From the NCBI RefSeq assembly GCF_008180865.1, contig NZ_VTEX01000001.1:519261-583260 (forward strand): a DNA stretch of 64,000 nucleotides, given 5' to 3'. Position numbers and translations under genes: made by a program. How positions within the stretch are numbered: position 1 is the first letter of the stretch; each line of letters opens with the position of its first letter. The stretch comes from Rossellomorea aquimaris (GTDB lineage Bacteria; Bacillota; Bacilli; Bacillales; Bacillaceae_B). The notes beneath the pieces were generated by a model, which saw only the letters and a program-made list of their open reading frames with translations, ran no database searches and had not been told where the DNA came from. This document shows positions 41,505 to 50,786 of the stretch, one piece after another.

Positions 41505-43169
41505 GTGTCGATTACATCTTTGGAAGGAAAACGTTTTGCTGAAATGGTGATACAAGGTGCCACCCAATTATCTGCCCATGCGCAGCTGGTTGACGCGCTG
41601 AACGTTTTTCCTGTTCCTGATGGTGATACTGGAACAAATATGAACTTATCCATGACTTCTGGTGCGAAGGAAGTTCAAAACCATATTCAAGGTCATATTG
41701 GAAATGTGGCTGCTGCTCTTTCAAAAGGGTTGTTGATGGGAGCAAGAGGTAACTCAGGTGTTATCTTATCCCAATTGTTCAGAGGCTTTGGTAAAGCAAT
41801 TGAAGGGAAAGAATCCTTATCAAGTGCAGAATTTGCCAATGCACTTCAAACAGGTGTAGAAACAGCTTATAAAGCGGTTATGAAACCTGTTGAAGGAACG
41901 ATTCTAACGGTTGCGAAAGATGCTGCGAGAAAAGGTGTTTCTGTAGCTGAAACAGAAAATGATTTCGTAAAGCTTATGCAGGCAATCGTCGATGAGGCTC
42001 AGGCTTCGTTAAATCGTACACCTGATTTACTTCCTGTTCTAAAAGAAGTGGGAGTGGTTGATAGTGGTGGTCAAGGGCTACTATTTGTATATGAAGGATT
42101 TTTAGCTGAGCTAAAGGGAGAAAAGGTTTCAAATCAAGCTTCGTTACCGTCCATGAATGATCTCGTGAGTGCTGAGCATCATAAAACAGCTCAAGATTTC
42201 ATGAGTACGGAGGATATTGAATTTGGCTATTGCACTGAATTCATGGTTAGATTTGAACAGGACAAACAGTCATTTGATGAAGAAGATTTCCGTCAGGATT
42301 TAAGCGGATTCGGTGATTCCCTGCTTGTCATAAGTGACGATGAATTAGCAAAAGTACATATCCATTCTGAACAACCGGGTGATGTATTGACGTATGGTCA
42401 TAGATACGGAAGTCTCATCAATATCAAGATTGAAAACATGAGACAGCAGCACAGCAGCATCGTTGGTGAAACAAAGCCAGTAAAAGCTCAGACTCCTGCT
42501 GCACCAAAAGAAGTTGACTTTGCCATTGTTACGGTTGCTATGGGTGAAGGGATTTCCGACTTGTTCAAAAGCATCGGCGCTACGGCTGTGATCGAAGGTG
42601 GTCAAACGATGAATCCAAGTACGGAGGATATCGTGAAAGCTGTTGAAGAAGTGAATGCCAAGAAAGTCATTATCATGCCGAATAACAAAAACATTATTAT
42701 GGCAGCAGATCAAGCGGCAGAAGTCCTTGAAATGGAAGTAGCTGTTGTCCCAACGAAGACAGTACCTCAAGGAATGGCTGCATTACTTGCTTTTAATCCA
42801 TCAGCCTCTGTTGAAGACAACAAACAGTTAATGACAGAAGCTTCAAAGCAGGTCAAAACGGGTCAAATCACGTTTGCTGTAAGAGATACGAATATTGATG
42901 GTGTGGCGATTGCGAAAGATGACTTTATGGGAATCGCAGAAGGTAAGATTGTTATTTCTGATCATGACCGTCAAAAGTCGGCGCAAAGCTTATTAGAGAA
43001 AATGCTGGATGAGGACTCCGAAATTTTAACCATCCTATATGGTGAAGATGTATCAGAAGAGGACGTGCATTCATTAAAAGAGTATGTAGAAGAGCATTAT
43101 GAAGATGTAGAAGTGGAAGTTCATAATGGTAAACAACCACTTTACTCCTATATATTCTCAGTTGAATAA
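41505..43169 (+). CDS. fakA: Fatty acid kinase ATP-binding subunit FakA
   Basis: The 554-residue product (YloV) is the DAK2-domain kinase that phosphorylates fatty acids held by FakB/DegV proteins. The nucleotide and Mg site is FPVPDGDTGTNMNLSM near residue 30, with MGARGNSGVILSQLFRGF near residue 75 and DSGGQGLLFVYEGF near residue 186. A middle domain and a C-terminal FakA domain (about 330-554, with KVIIMPNNKNI and PTKTVPQGMAALLAF) follow. The start is GTG with GAGGAGGA upstream. It joins exogenous fatty acids to the phospholipid pathway encoded further down by plsX and acpP. Confidence 0.95.
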   Translation: MSITSLEGKRFAEMVIQGATQLSAHAQLVDALNVFPVPDGDTGTNMNLSMTSGAKEVQNHIQGHIGNVAAALSKGLLMGARGNSGVILSQLFRGFGKAIEGKESLSSAEFANALQTGVETAYKAVMKPVEGTILTVAKDAARKGVSVAETENDFVKLMQAIVDEAQASLNRTPDLLPVLKEVGVVDSGGQGLLFVYEGFLAELKGEKVSNQASLPSMNDLVSAEHHKTAQDFMSTEDIEFGYCTEFMVRFEQDKQSFDEEDFRQDLSGFGDSLLVISDDELAKVHIHSEQPGDVLTYGHRYGSLINIKIENMRQQHSSIVGETKPVKAQTPAAPKEVDFAIVTVAMGEGISDLFKSIGATAVIEGGQTMNPSTEDIVKAVEEVNAKKVIIMPNNKNIIMAADQAAEVLEMEVAVVPTKTVPQGMAALLAFNPSASVEDNKQLMTEASKQVKTGQITFAVRDTNIDGVAIAKDDFMGIAEGKIVISDHDRQKSAQSLLEKMLDEDSEILTILYGEDVSEEDVHSLKEYVEEHYEDVEVEVHNGKQPLYSYIFSVE

Positions 43170-43180
43170 GGAATAAAGGA

Positions 43181-43216
43181 AGGGGGGACAGCTCTATATG
43201 GAGTTTGTCCCCTTCA
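43181..43216 (+). terminator. Hairpin after fakA
   Basis: GGGGGACA with GCTC (43183-43194) pairs with GAGT and TGTCCCC (43201-43212). The tail TTCAATTAT is only weakly T-rich, so termination strength is uncertain. Confidence 0.55.
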
Positions 43217-43267
43217 ATTATGTTAGAATGGATGTATAGTTTGGATGTTAAGTGAGGGGGAAAAGTC

Positions 43268-43930
43268 ATGAAATACAAAAGTGTATTTGATATTATCGGT
43301 CCTGTTATGATTGGTCCATCAAGTTCACATACGGCTGGTGCTGCCAGAATAGGAAGATTGGCGAGAAACTTGTTTCGCAGGGAACCGAAATGGGCGACGA
43401 TATCCTTTTATGGATCATTTGCAAAAACGTACAAGGGTCATGGAACAGACGTAGCCATTGTAGGTGGAATCCTCGATTATGATACATATGATGAACGAAT
43501 TATCGAATCAATCAATGTAGCAAAGAAAAAAGGAATAAAGATCAAGTTTCAAGAGGAAGATGCCATCACGGATCATCCGAATACGGCTCGAATCCGGATG
43601 GGAGATGACAAAGGAGAAATCGAATTAGTGGGTATCTCCATTGGTGGAGGGAAAGTTGAAATTATCGAACTTAACGGATTTGAACTCAAACTGTCAGGTC
43701 ACCACCCTGCCATTCTGGTCGTTCATGACGACCGATTTGGGGCGATTGCATCTGTATCCAATGTCATTGCCAAACACCAATTGAACATCGGGCATATGGA
43801 TGTTTCGCGAAAAGAAAAGGGTCAGATGGCATTGATGACAATAGAAGTGGATCAGCCGATTGATGAAGCTGTCATCAATGAATTAACGTCACTGCCCAAT
43901 ATTACTCAAGTTACGCGGATTTCCGATTAA
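43268..43930 (+). CDS. sdaAB: L-serine dehydratase, iron-sulfur-dependent, beta subunit
   Basis: The 220-residue product is the beta subunit of the two-chain [4Fe-4S] serine deaminase that converts L-serine to pyruvate and ammonia. It has the N-terminal SDH beta domain (FDIIGPVMIGPSSSHTAGAARIG, key GPSSSHTAGA, and HGTDVAIVGGIL) and a C-terminal ACT domain from about residue 148 (AILVVHDDRFGAIASVSNVIA). The ACT part helps substrate regulation. GTGAGGGGG lies before the ATG. sdaAA follows after 50 bases, which hold a promoter-like TATAAT and a cre-like site. Confidence 0.95.
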   Translation: MKYKSVFDIIGPVMIGPSSSHTAGAARIGRLARNLFRREPKWATISFYGSFAKTYKGHGTDVAIVGGILDYDTYDERIIESINVAKKKGIKIKFQEEDAITDHPNTARIRMGDDKGEIELVGISIGGGKVEIIELNGFELKLSGHHPAILVVHDDRFGAIASVSNVIAKHQLNIGHMDVSRKEKGQMALMTIEVDQPIDEAVINELTSLPNITQVTRISD

Positions 43931-43938
43931 ACAATTAC

Positions 43939-43957
43939 TATAATGATAGCGTTTACA
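43939..43957 (+). promoter_or_regulatory. TATAAT with overlapping cre-like site between sdaAB and sdaAA
   Basis: TATAAT (43939-43944) has no clear -35. TGATAGCGTTTACA (43944-43957) fits the CcpA cre consensus TGNAANCGNWNNCW with one mismatch (T for the first A). Carbon-catabolite control of serine breakdown is plausible inference. Confidence 0.45.
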
Positions 43958-43980
43958 TTCATGCGAGGAGGTCATTTTAA

Positions 43981-44874
43981 ATGTTTCGAAATGTAGCAGA
44001 GTTAGTAGAACTTGCTGAAAGTCAAAATAAGAAAATTTCTGATATTATGATTGAACAGGAAATTGAATTTACAGGAAAATCATTTGATGAAGTATACAGT
44101 CAAATGGAGAGAAACCTTGAAGTGATGGAACAGGCTGTAGCCAGAGGGCTGGAAGGTGTGAAATCACATTCAGGTTTAACAGGCGGGGATGCTGTGCTTT
44201 TACAAAAGTATATTGAAAAAGGCAACTCACTTTGTGGGGACACCATCCTGGATGCAGTAAGTAAAGCGGTAGCAACCAATGAAGTGAATGCTGCAATGGG
44301 GACGATTTGTGCGACGCCAACTGCAGGATCTGCAGGAGTTGTTCCGGGAACGTTGTTCGCTGTTAAAAATAAGCTGAATCCTACTAAAGATGAAATGATC
44401 CGCTTCTTGTTTGCGTCTGGAGCATTTGGGTTTGTTGTAGCGAATAACGCTTCCATCTCAGGTGCAGCGGGTGGATGTCAGGCTGAGGTTGGATCTGCCA
44501 GTGGAATGGCTGCAGCAGCTATAGTTGAAATGGCCGGGGGAACTCCCAGCCAATCCGCTGAAGCCATGGCGATTACCTTAAAGAATATGTTAGGGCTTGT
44601 GTGTGACCCGGTTGCGGGACTCGTTGAGGTACCCTGTGTGAAGCGGAATGCAATGGGAGCGGCCAATGCGATGGTTGCAGCGGATATGGCACTTGCAGGC
44701 ATAACGAGTCGTATTCCGTGTGATGAAGTGATTGACGCCATGTACAAAATCGGTCAAACAATGCCGGTGGCTCTCCGTGAGACGGCTCAAGGAGGATTGG
44801 CTGCCACCCCTACAGGCAGGGAGCTTGAAGCGAAAATCTTTGGGGTTTCCCTGAATAAACGTGAAGAATCATAA
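43981..44874 (+). CDS. sdaAA: L-serine dehydratase, iron-sulfur-dependent, alpha subunit
   Basis: The 297-residue product carries the [4Fe-4S] cluster and active site. Conserved segments are KSHSGLTGGDA near residue 61, ICATPTAGSAGVVPGTLFAV near residue 108, ASISGAAGGCQAEVGSASGMAAAA near residue 160 (key AGGCQAEVG) and GLVCDPVAGLVEVPCVKRNA near residue 203 (key CDPVAG and VPCVKRNA). The cysteines in these motifs are the expected cluster ligands. GAGGAGG precedes the ATG. It overlaps the proposed recG start by 14 bases. Confidence 0.96.
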   Translation: MFRNVAELVELAESQNKKISDIMIEQEIEFTGKSFDEVYSQMERNLEVMEQAVARGLEGVKSHSGLTGGDAVLLQKYIEKGNSLCGDTILDAVSKAVATNEVNAAMGTICATPTAGSAGVVPGTLFAVKNKLNPTKDEMIRFLFASGAFGFVVANNASISGAAGGCQAEVGSASGMAAAAIVEMAGGTPSQSAEAMAITLKNMLGLVCDPVAGLVEVPCVKRNAMGAANAMVAADMALAGITSRIPCDEVIDAMYKIGQTMPVALRETAQGGLAATPTGRELEAKIFGVSLNKREES

Positions 44875-46912
44875 TGAAGGACTAACGATCCAGGACATCA
44901 AGGGGATTGGTGAAGAAACAGCTGTACAGCTGAATGCAATGGGGATTTATTCTGTTCTGGATTTGTTAGAATACCTGCCTTACAGGTACGAGGATTACAG
45001 GCTTCGAGACTTGGAGGAAGTCGCCCATGATGAGCGTGTCACAGTGGAAGGGAAGGTCCATTCAGAGCCTGCACTGATGTATTATGGGAGAAAAAAATCC
45101 CGTTTAACCCTGAGGATATTGGTTGGTAGAAATTTAGTTCAGGCCGTTTTTTTTAATCAGCCGTATTTAAAGAAGAAAATAAACCTTCACGATACGGTGA
45201 CGGTGACAGGGAAATGGGATAAGAATAGGCAAATCATAACGGTTCAGTATTTTCAGTCGGGCCCACATGGGAAACAGGGGGACTTTGAACCTGTTTATTC
45301 ATTAAAAGGCTCTATTAAAAACAACACACTTAGAAAATTCATTAAAAAGGCTTTTCAGGACTACAGATATTTGTTGACGGAAAACCTGCCTTATCATCTA
45401 ATGGAAAAATATAAGCTGTCAAGTCGCAAGGATGCTCTTTATCATCTTCATTTTCCAGATTCCACTGAAGAAATGAAGCAGGCAAGAAGACGATTTGTGT
45501 ATGAAGAGTTCTTGTTGTTTCAACTGAAAATGCAGGCTCTTAGAAAATTTGAAAGAGAACATTCGTCTGGCGTGCAGCAGCATTATGATTTAGATAAGGT
45601 CAAAGCATTTATTGACTCTTTGCCGTTTCCTTTAACTGATGCACAAAAGCGCGTGGTAAATGAAATTTCAGCGGATATGAAGTCCCCTTATCGCATGAAT
45701 CGCCTTTTACAAGGTGACGTTGGTTCGGGGAAGACCGTCGTATCGGCAATTGCATTATACTCCAGTGTAACTGCAGGATATCAAGGGGCTTTAATGGTTC
45801 CTACAGAGATTCTGGCAGAACAGCATGCAAACTCTTTGAGTGAATTGTTGGAACCAGTTGGCCTTTCTGTTGCCCTGTTAACAAGTTCGGTAAAAGGAAA
45901 AAGAAGACGGCTTTTATTAGAAAAATTAAAAGACGGAGAAATTGATATTCTTATTGGAACACATGCACTTATTCAGGAGGATGTTCAATTCAAGCATCTG
46001 GGGCTCGTTGTAACCGATGAACAGCATCGCTTTGGGGTAAATCAAAGACGTGTACTAAGGGAAAAAGGGGAAAGTCCTGATGTATTGTTTATGACAGCGA
46101 CTCCGATTCCACGGACTCTTGCCATTACGGTCTTTGGTGAAATGGATGTAAGTATAATCGACCAAATGCCGGCAGGAAGAAAGGCGATTGAAACTTATTG
46201 GGCTAAAGCGGATATGCTATCAAGGGTGCTTTCGTTTATGGACAAGGAGTTAGATCAGGGCAGGCAGGCCTATGTGATATGTCCTCTGATTGAAGAGTCG
46301 GACAAACTGGATGTTCAAAATGCGATAGATGTTTACAATCAATTGCTGCACTACTTTGAAGGACGTTACAACGTCGGATTGATGCATGGGAGGCTTCACC
46401 CCGATGAAAAGGATGAAGTGATGAGGGAATTCAGTGCAAATCATCTTCAAGTGCTTGTATCCACCACGGTTGTCGAAGTGGGTGTGAATGTTCCTAACGC
46501 TACTTTAATGCTGATATATGATGCCGAGCGCTTTGGGTTATCTCAACTTCATCAGTTAAGGGGAAGGGTTGGACGCGGCGAACATCAATCCTATTGCATT
46601 CTTCTTGCCGAACCGAAAACCGAGGTTGGAAAAGAACGAATGAAGATCATGACGGAAACCAATGATGGATTTGTTCTGAGTGAAAAAGATCTTGAACTAA
46701 GGGGTCCGGGAGATTTCTTTGGAAGAAAGCAGAGTGGTCTTCCTGAGTTTAAAGTGGCAGATATGGTGCATGATTATCGTGCGTTGGAAGTTGCTAGAGA
46801 TGATGCTGCAGGCTTAATTCAATCCGATCATTTTTGGAAGGATCCCGAATATGAACCGCTCAGGGAGTATTTATCCGGATCGGGGATATTAGAGGGTGAA
46901 AAGCTAGACTAG
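44861..46912 (+). CDS. recG: ATP-dependent DNA helicase RecG
   Basis: The 683-residue product remodels stalled forks and Holliday junctions. The N-terminal wedge domain with YEDYRLRDLEE and VTVEGKVHSEP precedes helicase motifs: Walker A LLQGDVGSGKTVVSA near residue 285, Walker B VTDEQHRFGVNQRR near residue 383 (DEQH), ATPIPRTLAIT, STTVVEVGVNVPNAT and QLRGRVGRG. The C-terminal TRG-like region includes GPGDFFGRKQSGLPEF. The GTG at 44861 fits the family start (MKNHNEG) and lies inside sdaAA, but no strong ribosome site precedes it, so coupling to sdaAA translation is likely. Confidence 0.95.
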   Translation: MKNHNEGLTIQDIKGIGEETAVQLNAMGIYSVLDLLEYLPYRYEDYRLRDLEEVAHDERVTVEGKVHSEPALMYYGRKKSRLTLRILVGRNLVQAVFFNQPYLKKKINLHDTVTVTGKWDKNRQIITVQYFQSGPHGKQGDFEPVYSLKGSIKNNTLRKFIKKAFQDYRYLLTENLPYHLMEKYKLSSRKDALYHLHFPDSTEEMKQARRRFVYEEFLLFQLKMQALRKFEREHSSGVQQHYDLDKVKAFIDSLPFPLTDAQKRVVNEISADMKSPYRMNRLLQGDVGSGKTVVSAIALYSSVTAGYQGALMVPTEILAEQHANSLSELLEPVGLSVALLTSSVKGKRRRLLLEKLKDGEIDILIGTHALIQEDVQFKHLGLVVTDEQHRFGVNQRRVLREKGESPDVLFMTATPIPRTLAITVFGEMDVSIIDQMPAGRKAIETYWAKADMLSRVLSFMDKELDQGRQAYVICPLIEESDKLDVQNAIDVYNQLLHYFEGRYNVGLMHGRLHPDEKDEVMREFSANHLQVLVSTTVVEVGVNVPNATLMLIYDAERFGLSQLHQLRGRVGRGEHQSYCILLAEPKTEVGKERMKIMTETNDGFVLSEKDLELRGPGDFFGRKQSGLPEFKVADMVHDYRALEVARDDAAGLIQSDHFWKDPEYEPLREYLSGSGILEGEKLD

Positions 46913-46916
46913 ACAG

Positions 46917-46955
46917 GCAGATTGTGAGATTATTTCTTGCAATCTGCTTTTTTTG
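46917..46955 (+). terminator. Terminator of recG
   Basis: GCAGATTG (46917-46924) pairs with CAATCTGC (46940-46947), followed by seven T residues. Confidence 0.88.
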
Positions 46956-46968
46956 ATTATATACTACT

Positions 46969-46987
46969 ATTAGTACCTAGTACTAAT
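46969..46987 (+). promoter_or_regulatory. FapR operator before fapR-plsX
   Basis: TTAGTACCTAGTACTAA (46970-46986) is a perfect palindrome with 7-bp arms and matches the FapR box known from B. subtilis fatty-acid genes. It lies 18 bases before the fapR start, which fits autoregulation released by malonyl-CoA. Confidence 0.88.
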
Positions 46988-47004
46988 ACTGGACGGTGTT
47001 GATA

Positions 47005-47586
47005 TTGAGACTTTCAAAGAAGGAAAGACAGGGGAACCTTACAGACACGATAAAGGAAAATCCTTTTATAACAGATGAAGAATTAGCAGAACGTTTTCGA
47101 GTGAGTGTGCAGACAATCAGGTTGGATCGTATGGAATTATCGATCCCTGAACTTCGTGAACGGATTAAATATGTCGCAGAGAAATCTTTTGAAGATGAAG
47201 TGAAATCATTGCCTATTGAAGAGATTATTGGAGAAATTATTGATATAGAGTTAGATCATAGTGCGATTTCCATTTTTGATGTAAAACAAGAGCATGTTTT
47301 TGTGAGGAATGGGATAGCAAGGGGGCATCATTTATTTGCTCAAGCGAACTCTCTTGCTGTTGCCGTAATTAATGATGATCTAGCGTTAACAGCCAAGTCA
47401 ACGATCCGATTTACCCGACCTGTTAAGGAAGGTGAGCGTGTTGTTGCGAAAGCGAAAGTGATACATATGAAGGATCAAAAGGATCGAACAACTGTAGAAG
47501 TTCAAAGTGTAGTCGGTGGCGAACTCGTTTTCACAGGTGAATTTGAGATGTATCGCTCTAAAAAATCTGCAAAGGATGAAGCGTAG
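47005..47586 (+). CDS. fapR: Fatty acid and phospholipid synthesis repressor FapR
   Basis: The 193-residue product has a DeoR-like N-terminal helix-turn-helix (about residues 5-45, with [22 protein letters not shown]) and a C-terminal hotdog domain that binds malonyl-CoA (about 65-190, with [24 protein letters not shown], key [10 protein letters not shown], and the [11 protein letters not shown] segment). The start is taken as TTG at 47005, because the protein then aligns with the known MRRNKRERQ-type start and GGACGGTG lies six bases upstream. GTG at 46996 is the alternative. The stop codon overlaps the spacing to plsX, which starts at the next base. Confidence 0.93.
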   Translation: MRLSKKERQGNLTDTIKENPFITDEELAERFRVSVQTIRLDRMELSIPELRERIKYVAEKSFEDEVKSLPIEEIIGEIIDIELDHSAISIFDVKQEHVFVRNGIARGHHLFAQANSLAVAVINDDLALTAKSTIRFTRPVKEGERVVAKAKVIHMKDQKDRTTVEVQSVVGGELVFTGEFEMYRSKKSAKDEA

Positions 47587-48576
47587 ATGAAGTTAGCCGT
47601 AGATGCAATGGGCGGAGATCATGCTCCTAAAGAAATAGTTCTTGGTGTGAAACGGGCATTAAGTGAATTCAATGATATAGAAGTGCTCTTATACGGAGAT
47701 GAAAATCAAATAAAACAGTACATCACACCAGTCGATCGATTGACAATCGTTCATACGGATGAAGTGATCGAGGCAACAGACGAACCTGTTAGAGCCGTTA
47801 AACGCAAGAAGAATGCATCGATGGTTCTGATGGCGCAAGCGGTTAATAATGGAGAAGCGGATGCGTGTATTTCAGCAGGGAATACAGGTGCGCTTATGAC
47901 CGCGGGATTGTTCATTGTAGGCAGAATTGATGGAATTGAAAGACCTGCCTTGGCACCTACGCTTCCAACACTGGATGGTAAGGGGTTTCTTATGCTCGAT
48001 TTAGGAGCAAATGTCGATGCCAAGCCAGAACATCTGTTGCAATATGCAATCATGGGGAGCATATATGCCGAGAAAGTAAGAGGGATCAACAATCCTCGCG
48101 TAGGCTTATTAAACATAGGGACCGAAGATAAAAAAGGGAATGAATTAACCAAGAGGACATTCCAATTATTAAAGGACGCTCCTATTCATTTTATTGGAAA
48201 TGTGGAGTCCAGGGACTTACTTGAAGGACCTGCGGATGTCGTCGTTACCGATGGGTTTACCGGGAATATGGTGTTGAAGACGATTGAGGGAACGGCTCTT
48301 TCTGTTTTCTCTATGCTTAAAAAGACGTTCACAGCTTCAACAAAAAATAAATTGGCTGCAGGATTAGTGAAAAATGATTTAAAGCAAATGAAAAATATGC
48401 TTGATTATACAGAGTATGGAGGCGCGGGATTATTTGGTCTGAAGGCACCGGTGATTAAAGCCCATGGCTCATCAAATGAGGTTGCCCTATATAATGCCAT
48501 GAGACAAGCCAGGGAAATGGTGAAACACAATGTCTCCAATACGATTAAAGATGCTATCAAGGGGAGTGAAGAATAA
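47587..48576 (+). CDS. plsX: Phosphate acyltransferase PlsX
   Basis: The 329-residue product makes acyl-phosphate from acyl-ACP for PlsY. It begins [19 protein letters not shown] and shows [40 protein letters not shown] (key LGANVD), [15 protein letters not shown] and [17 protein letters not shown] (key TDGFTGN). Length is typical. It follows fapR without a gap and is under the FapR operator. Together with FakA and AcpP it forms the acyl-phosphate branch of membrane lipid synthesis. Confidence 0.97.
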   Translation: MKLAVDAMGGDHAPKEIVLGVKRALSEFNDIEVLLYGDENQIKQYITPVDRLTIVHTDEVIEATDEPVRAVKRKKNASMVLMAQAVNNGEADACISAGNTGALMTAGLFIVGRIDGIERPALAPTLPTLDGKGFLMLDLGANVDAKPEHLLQYAIMGSIYAEKVRGINNPRVGLLNIGTEDKKGNELTKRTFQLLKDAPIHFIGNVESRDLLEGPADVVVTDGFTGNMVLKTIEGTALSVFSMLKKTFTASTKNKLAAGLVKNDLKQMKNMLDYTEYGGAGLFGLKAPVIKAHGSSNEVALYNAMRQAREMVKHNVSNTIKDAIKGSEE

Positions 48577-48577
48577 C

Positions 48578-49522
48578 ATGAGTAAAATTGCATTCATTTT
48601 TCCCGGACAAGGTTCTCAAACTGTTGGGATGGGAAAAGAATTAGCTGACAAATACCCTGAAGTACAAGCGTATTTCGCTAAAGCGGATGAAAGATTGGAA
48701 TCGGAATTAACAAGTGTTATATTTGATGGACCGCAAGAAGAACTTACTCAAACGACAAATGCTCAGCCAGCTTTATTAACAACGAGCATCGCGATTCTGG
48801 ATCGTTTAAGAAAAGAAGGTATAACAGCAGATTATACGGCCGGACATAGCTTAGGTGAATATTCCGCCCTGGTAGCTGCAGGTGCCCTCCGCTTTGAAGA
48901 TGCGGTGTATGCTGTTCGTAAAAGAGGGGAATTCATGGAAGAAGCGGTTCCAAGTGGAGAAGGCACGATGGCTGCTGTTCTGGGAATGGCAAGAGAGCCA
49001 CTAAAAGAGATTACCGATCTTGTAACGGAAGACGGACATCCGGTAGGGCTGGCAAACTTAAATTGTCCTGGTCAAATTGTGATATCAGGTACGGTGAAAG
49101 GAGTGGAACTTGCTTCAGAGAAAGCCAAAGAAGCTGGAGCGAAGAGGGTCATTCCACTTCAAGTGAGTGGTCCATTCCACTCTCAATTAATGAAACCTGC
49201 TGCAGATCAATTTGTTTCAATTTTGGATTCAATTACGATTGAAGATGCAGCTGTTCCGGTCATTGCGAATGTGACGGCAGAACCTGTGACCAATCGTGAA
49301 GAAATCAAGCGTTTATTAATCGAACAATTATACTCACCTGTTCAGTGGGAAGATACTGTCGGGAAATTGCTTGAATTAGATGTGGATACGTTCATTGAAG
49401 TTGGACCCGGTAAAGTACTTTCAGGCTTAGTGAAGAAAGTGAATAGACGGGTGAAAACGTATGCTGTTCAAGACGAAGCCTCGTTGGAACAAACCATCCA
49501 AGCGTTAAAGGAGGAAGGCTAA
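48578..49522 (+). CDS. fabD: Malonyl-CoA:ACP transacylase FabD
   Basis: The 314-residue product moves malonyl groups from CoA to acyl carrier protein. It begins MSKIAFIFPGQGSQTVGMG. The catalytic serine lies in the GHSLGEYSALVAAG elbow near residue 90, and the catalytic histidine in VSGPFHSQLMKPA near residue 200. The ATG at 48578 has GGGGAGTG upstream and starts after the plsX stop codon; a longer in-frame start at 48530 inside plsX has no support. fabG starts at the next base after the stop codon. Confidence 0.97.
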   Translation: MSKIAFIFPGQGSQTVGMGKELADKYPEVQAYFAKADERLESELTSVIFDGPQEELTQTTNAQPALLTTSIAILDRLRKEGITADYTAGHSLGEYSALVAAGALRFEDAVYAVRKRGEFMEEAVPSGEGTMAAVLGMAREPLKEITDLVTEDGHPVGLANLNCPGQIVISGTVKGVELASEKAKEAGAKRVIPLQVSGPFHSQLMKPAADQFVSILDSITIEDAAVPVIANVTAEPVTNREEIKRLLIEQLYSPVQWEDTVGKLLELDVDTFIEVGPGKVLSGLVKKVNRRVKTYAVQDEASLEQTIQALKEEG

Positions 49523-50266
49523 ATGAATTTAGAAGGAAAAGTTGCCCTTGTAACGGGAGCATCCCGGGGAATCGGGAGGGAGATTGCTCTTGAGCTTGCC
49601 CGTGAAGGCTGTAATATAGCCGTCAACTATTCTGGTAGTGAAGCGAAGGCTAATGAAGTCGTCGATGAGATTAAAGGTTTAGGCCGGGAAGCCATTGCCG
49701 TACAATGTAATGTCTCAGATAGTGATGCTGTTCAAGCAATGGTGAAGGAAACGATTGGCCAATTCGGTTCAGTGGATATTCTAGTTAATAATGCTGGAAT
49801 CACGAGGGATAATTTATTAATGAGAATGAAAGAAGCAGAATGGGATGATGTCATTAACATCAATCTTAAAGGCGTTTTCCTTTGCACCAAGGCAGTTACA
49901 CGCCAAATGATGAAGCAAAGAAGCGGTCGAATCATCAATATTTCTTCAATTGTCGGTGTGAGCGGAAACCCTGGACAGGCAAACTATGTGGCAGCTAAAT
50001 CCGGTGTGATAGGTTTAACGAAAACAACAGCCAGAGAATTGGCACCCCGGGGCATCACGGTGAATGCAATCGCTCCTGGTTTCATTTCCACGGATATGAC
50101 GGATCAGCTTCCGGAAGACGTACGTAATGAAATGTTAAAGCAAATTCCTTTAAGCCGCTTTGGAGGTCCTCAGGATATTGCGAAGGTGGTAACGTTCGTT
50201 GCATCTGAATCTGCTTCTTATATGACAGGGCAGACTCTTCATATCGATGGCGGGATGGTCATGTAA
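49523..50266 (+). CDS. fabG: 3-oxoacyl-ACP reductase FabG
   Basis: The 247-residue product is a short-chain dehydrogenase that reduces beta-ketoacyl-ACP with NADPH. The cofactor motif TGASRGIG lies at residues 12-19, NNAG near residue 88, the catalytic Ser in NISSIVG near residue 141, and Tyr155 and Lys159 in NYVAAKSG. The C-terminal GGMVM end is typical. AAAGGAGGAAG lies before the ATG at the end of fabD. It is the last gene before acpP, from which a promoter-bearing gap separates it. Confidence 0.97.
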   Translation: MNLEGKVALVTGASRGIGREIALELAREGCNIAVNYSGSEAKANEVVDEIKGLGREAIAVQCNVSDSDAVQAMVKETIGQFGSVDILVNNAGITRDNLLMRMKEAEWDDVININLKGVFLCTKAVTRQMMKQRSGRIINISSIVGVSGNPGQANYVAAKSGVIGLTKTTARELAPRGITVNAIAPGFISTDMTDQLPEDVRNEMLKQIPLSRFGGPQDIAKVVTFVASESASYMTGQTLHIDGGMVM

Positions 50267-50307
50267 CACAAAAAATAATAATTTATTAATTGTTTTCGTG
50301 GATACTC

Positions 50308-50337
50308 TTTTCATTAGAGGTCAAAATGCTCTATAAT
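50308..50337 (+). promoter_or_regulatory. Candidate promoter of acpP
   Basis: TTTTCA (50308-50313) and TATAAT (50332-50337) are spaced by 18 bases, 21 bases before the acpP start. It would give acyl carrier protein its own strong transcript. Confidence 0.6.
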
Positions 50338-50358
50338 ACTTGAGGGGAGGTGACAAAA

Positions 50359-50592
50359 ATGGCAGAAGTATTAGATCGTGTAACAAAAATTATCGTAGAT
50401 CGTCTAGGTGTTGATGAATCTCAAGTAACTCTTGAAGCTTCTTTCAAAGAAGATCTAGGAGCTGACTCCCTTGATGTAGTTGAGCTGGTTATGGAACTTG
50501 AAGATGAATTTGACATGGAAATCTCTGACGATGATGCTGAAAAAATCGGCACAGTAGGTGATGCTGTGAACTACATAAAAGCAAAAGCTTAA
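50359..50592 (+). CDS. acpP: Acyl carrier protein
   Basis: The 77-residue acidic product carries acyl chains on a 4'-phosphopantetheine arm. The attachment serine is Ser37 in [17 protein letters not shown]. The four-helix layout, with [17 protein letters not shown] before and [15 protein letters not shown] after, is standard. GGGAGGTGA lies upstream of the ATG at 50359; an in-frame ATG at 50350 overlaps that site. A hairpin terminator follows, so the gene can be expressed alone at a high level. Confidence 0.97.
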   Translation: MAEVLDRVTKIIVDRLGVDESQVTLEASFKEDLGADSLDVVELVMELEDEFDMEISDDDAEKIGTVGDAVNYIKAKA

Positions 50593-50648
50593 TCGTTAGA
50601 TTGAATTAAAAGATAAGCGCATGCTGATCTTTCATTCAATACCATTTG

Positions 50649-50686
50649 AAACTTGGTAGAGGTCTCACTTCTACCAAGTTTATTTG
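50649..50686 (+). terminator. Terminator of acpP
   Basis: AAACTTGGTAGA (50649-50660) pairs perfectly with TCTACCAAGTTT (50670-50681), followed by ATTTGTGTT. Confidence 0.8.
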
Positions 50687-50786
50687 TGTTCTAACGTGCG
50701 CAAGAAACTTTTTGCGTAATTGCTTTTTTTAGCATAAACTTGATAAGTAGAAAAAAGAGAACATATAGAGCAAGGTGGAGTGCCTT

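Noticed and set aside
44069-44790. Several minus-strand ORFs across sdaAA
   Set aside because: They are antisense frames kept open by the GC-richer codons of a conserved enzyme gene; none has a ribosome site or domain.
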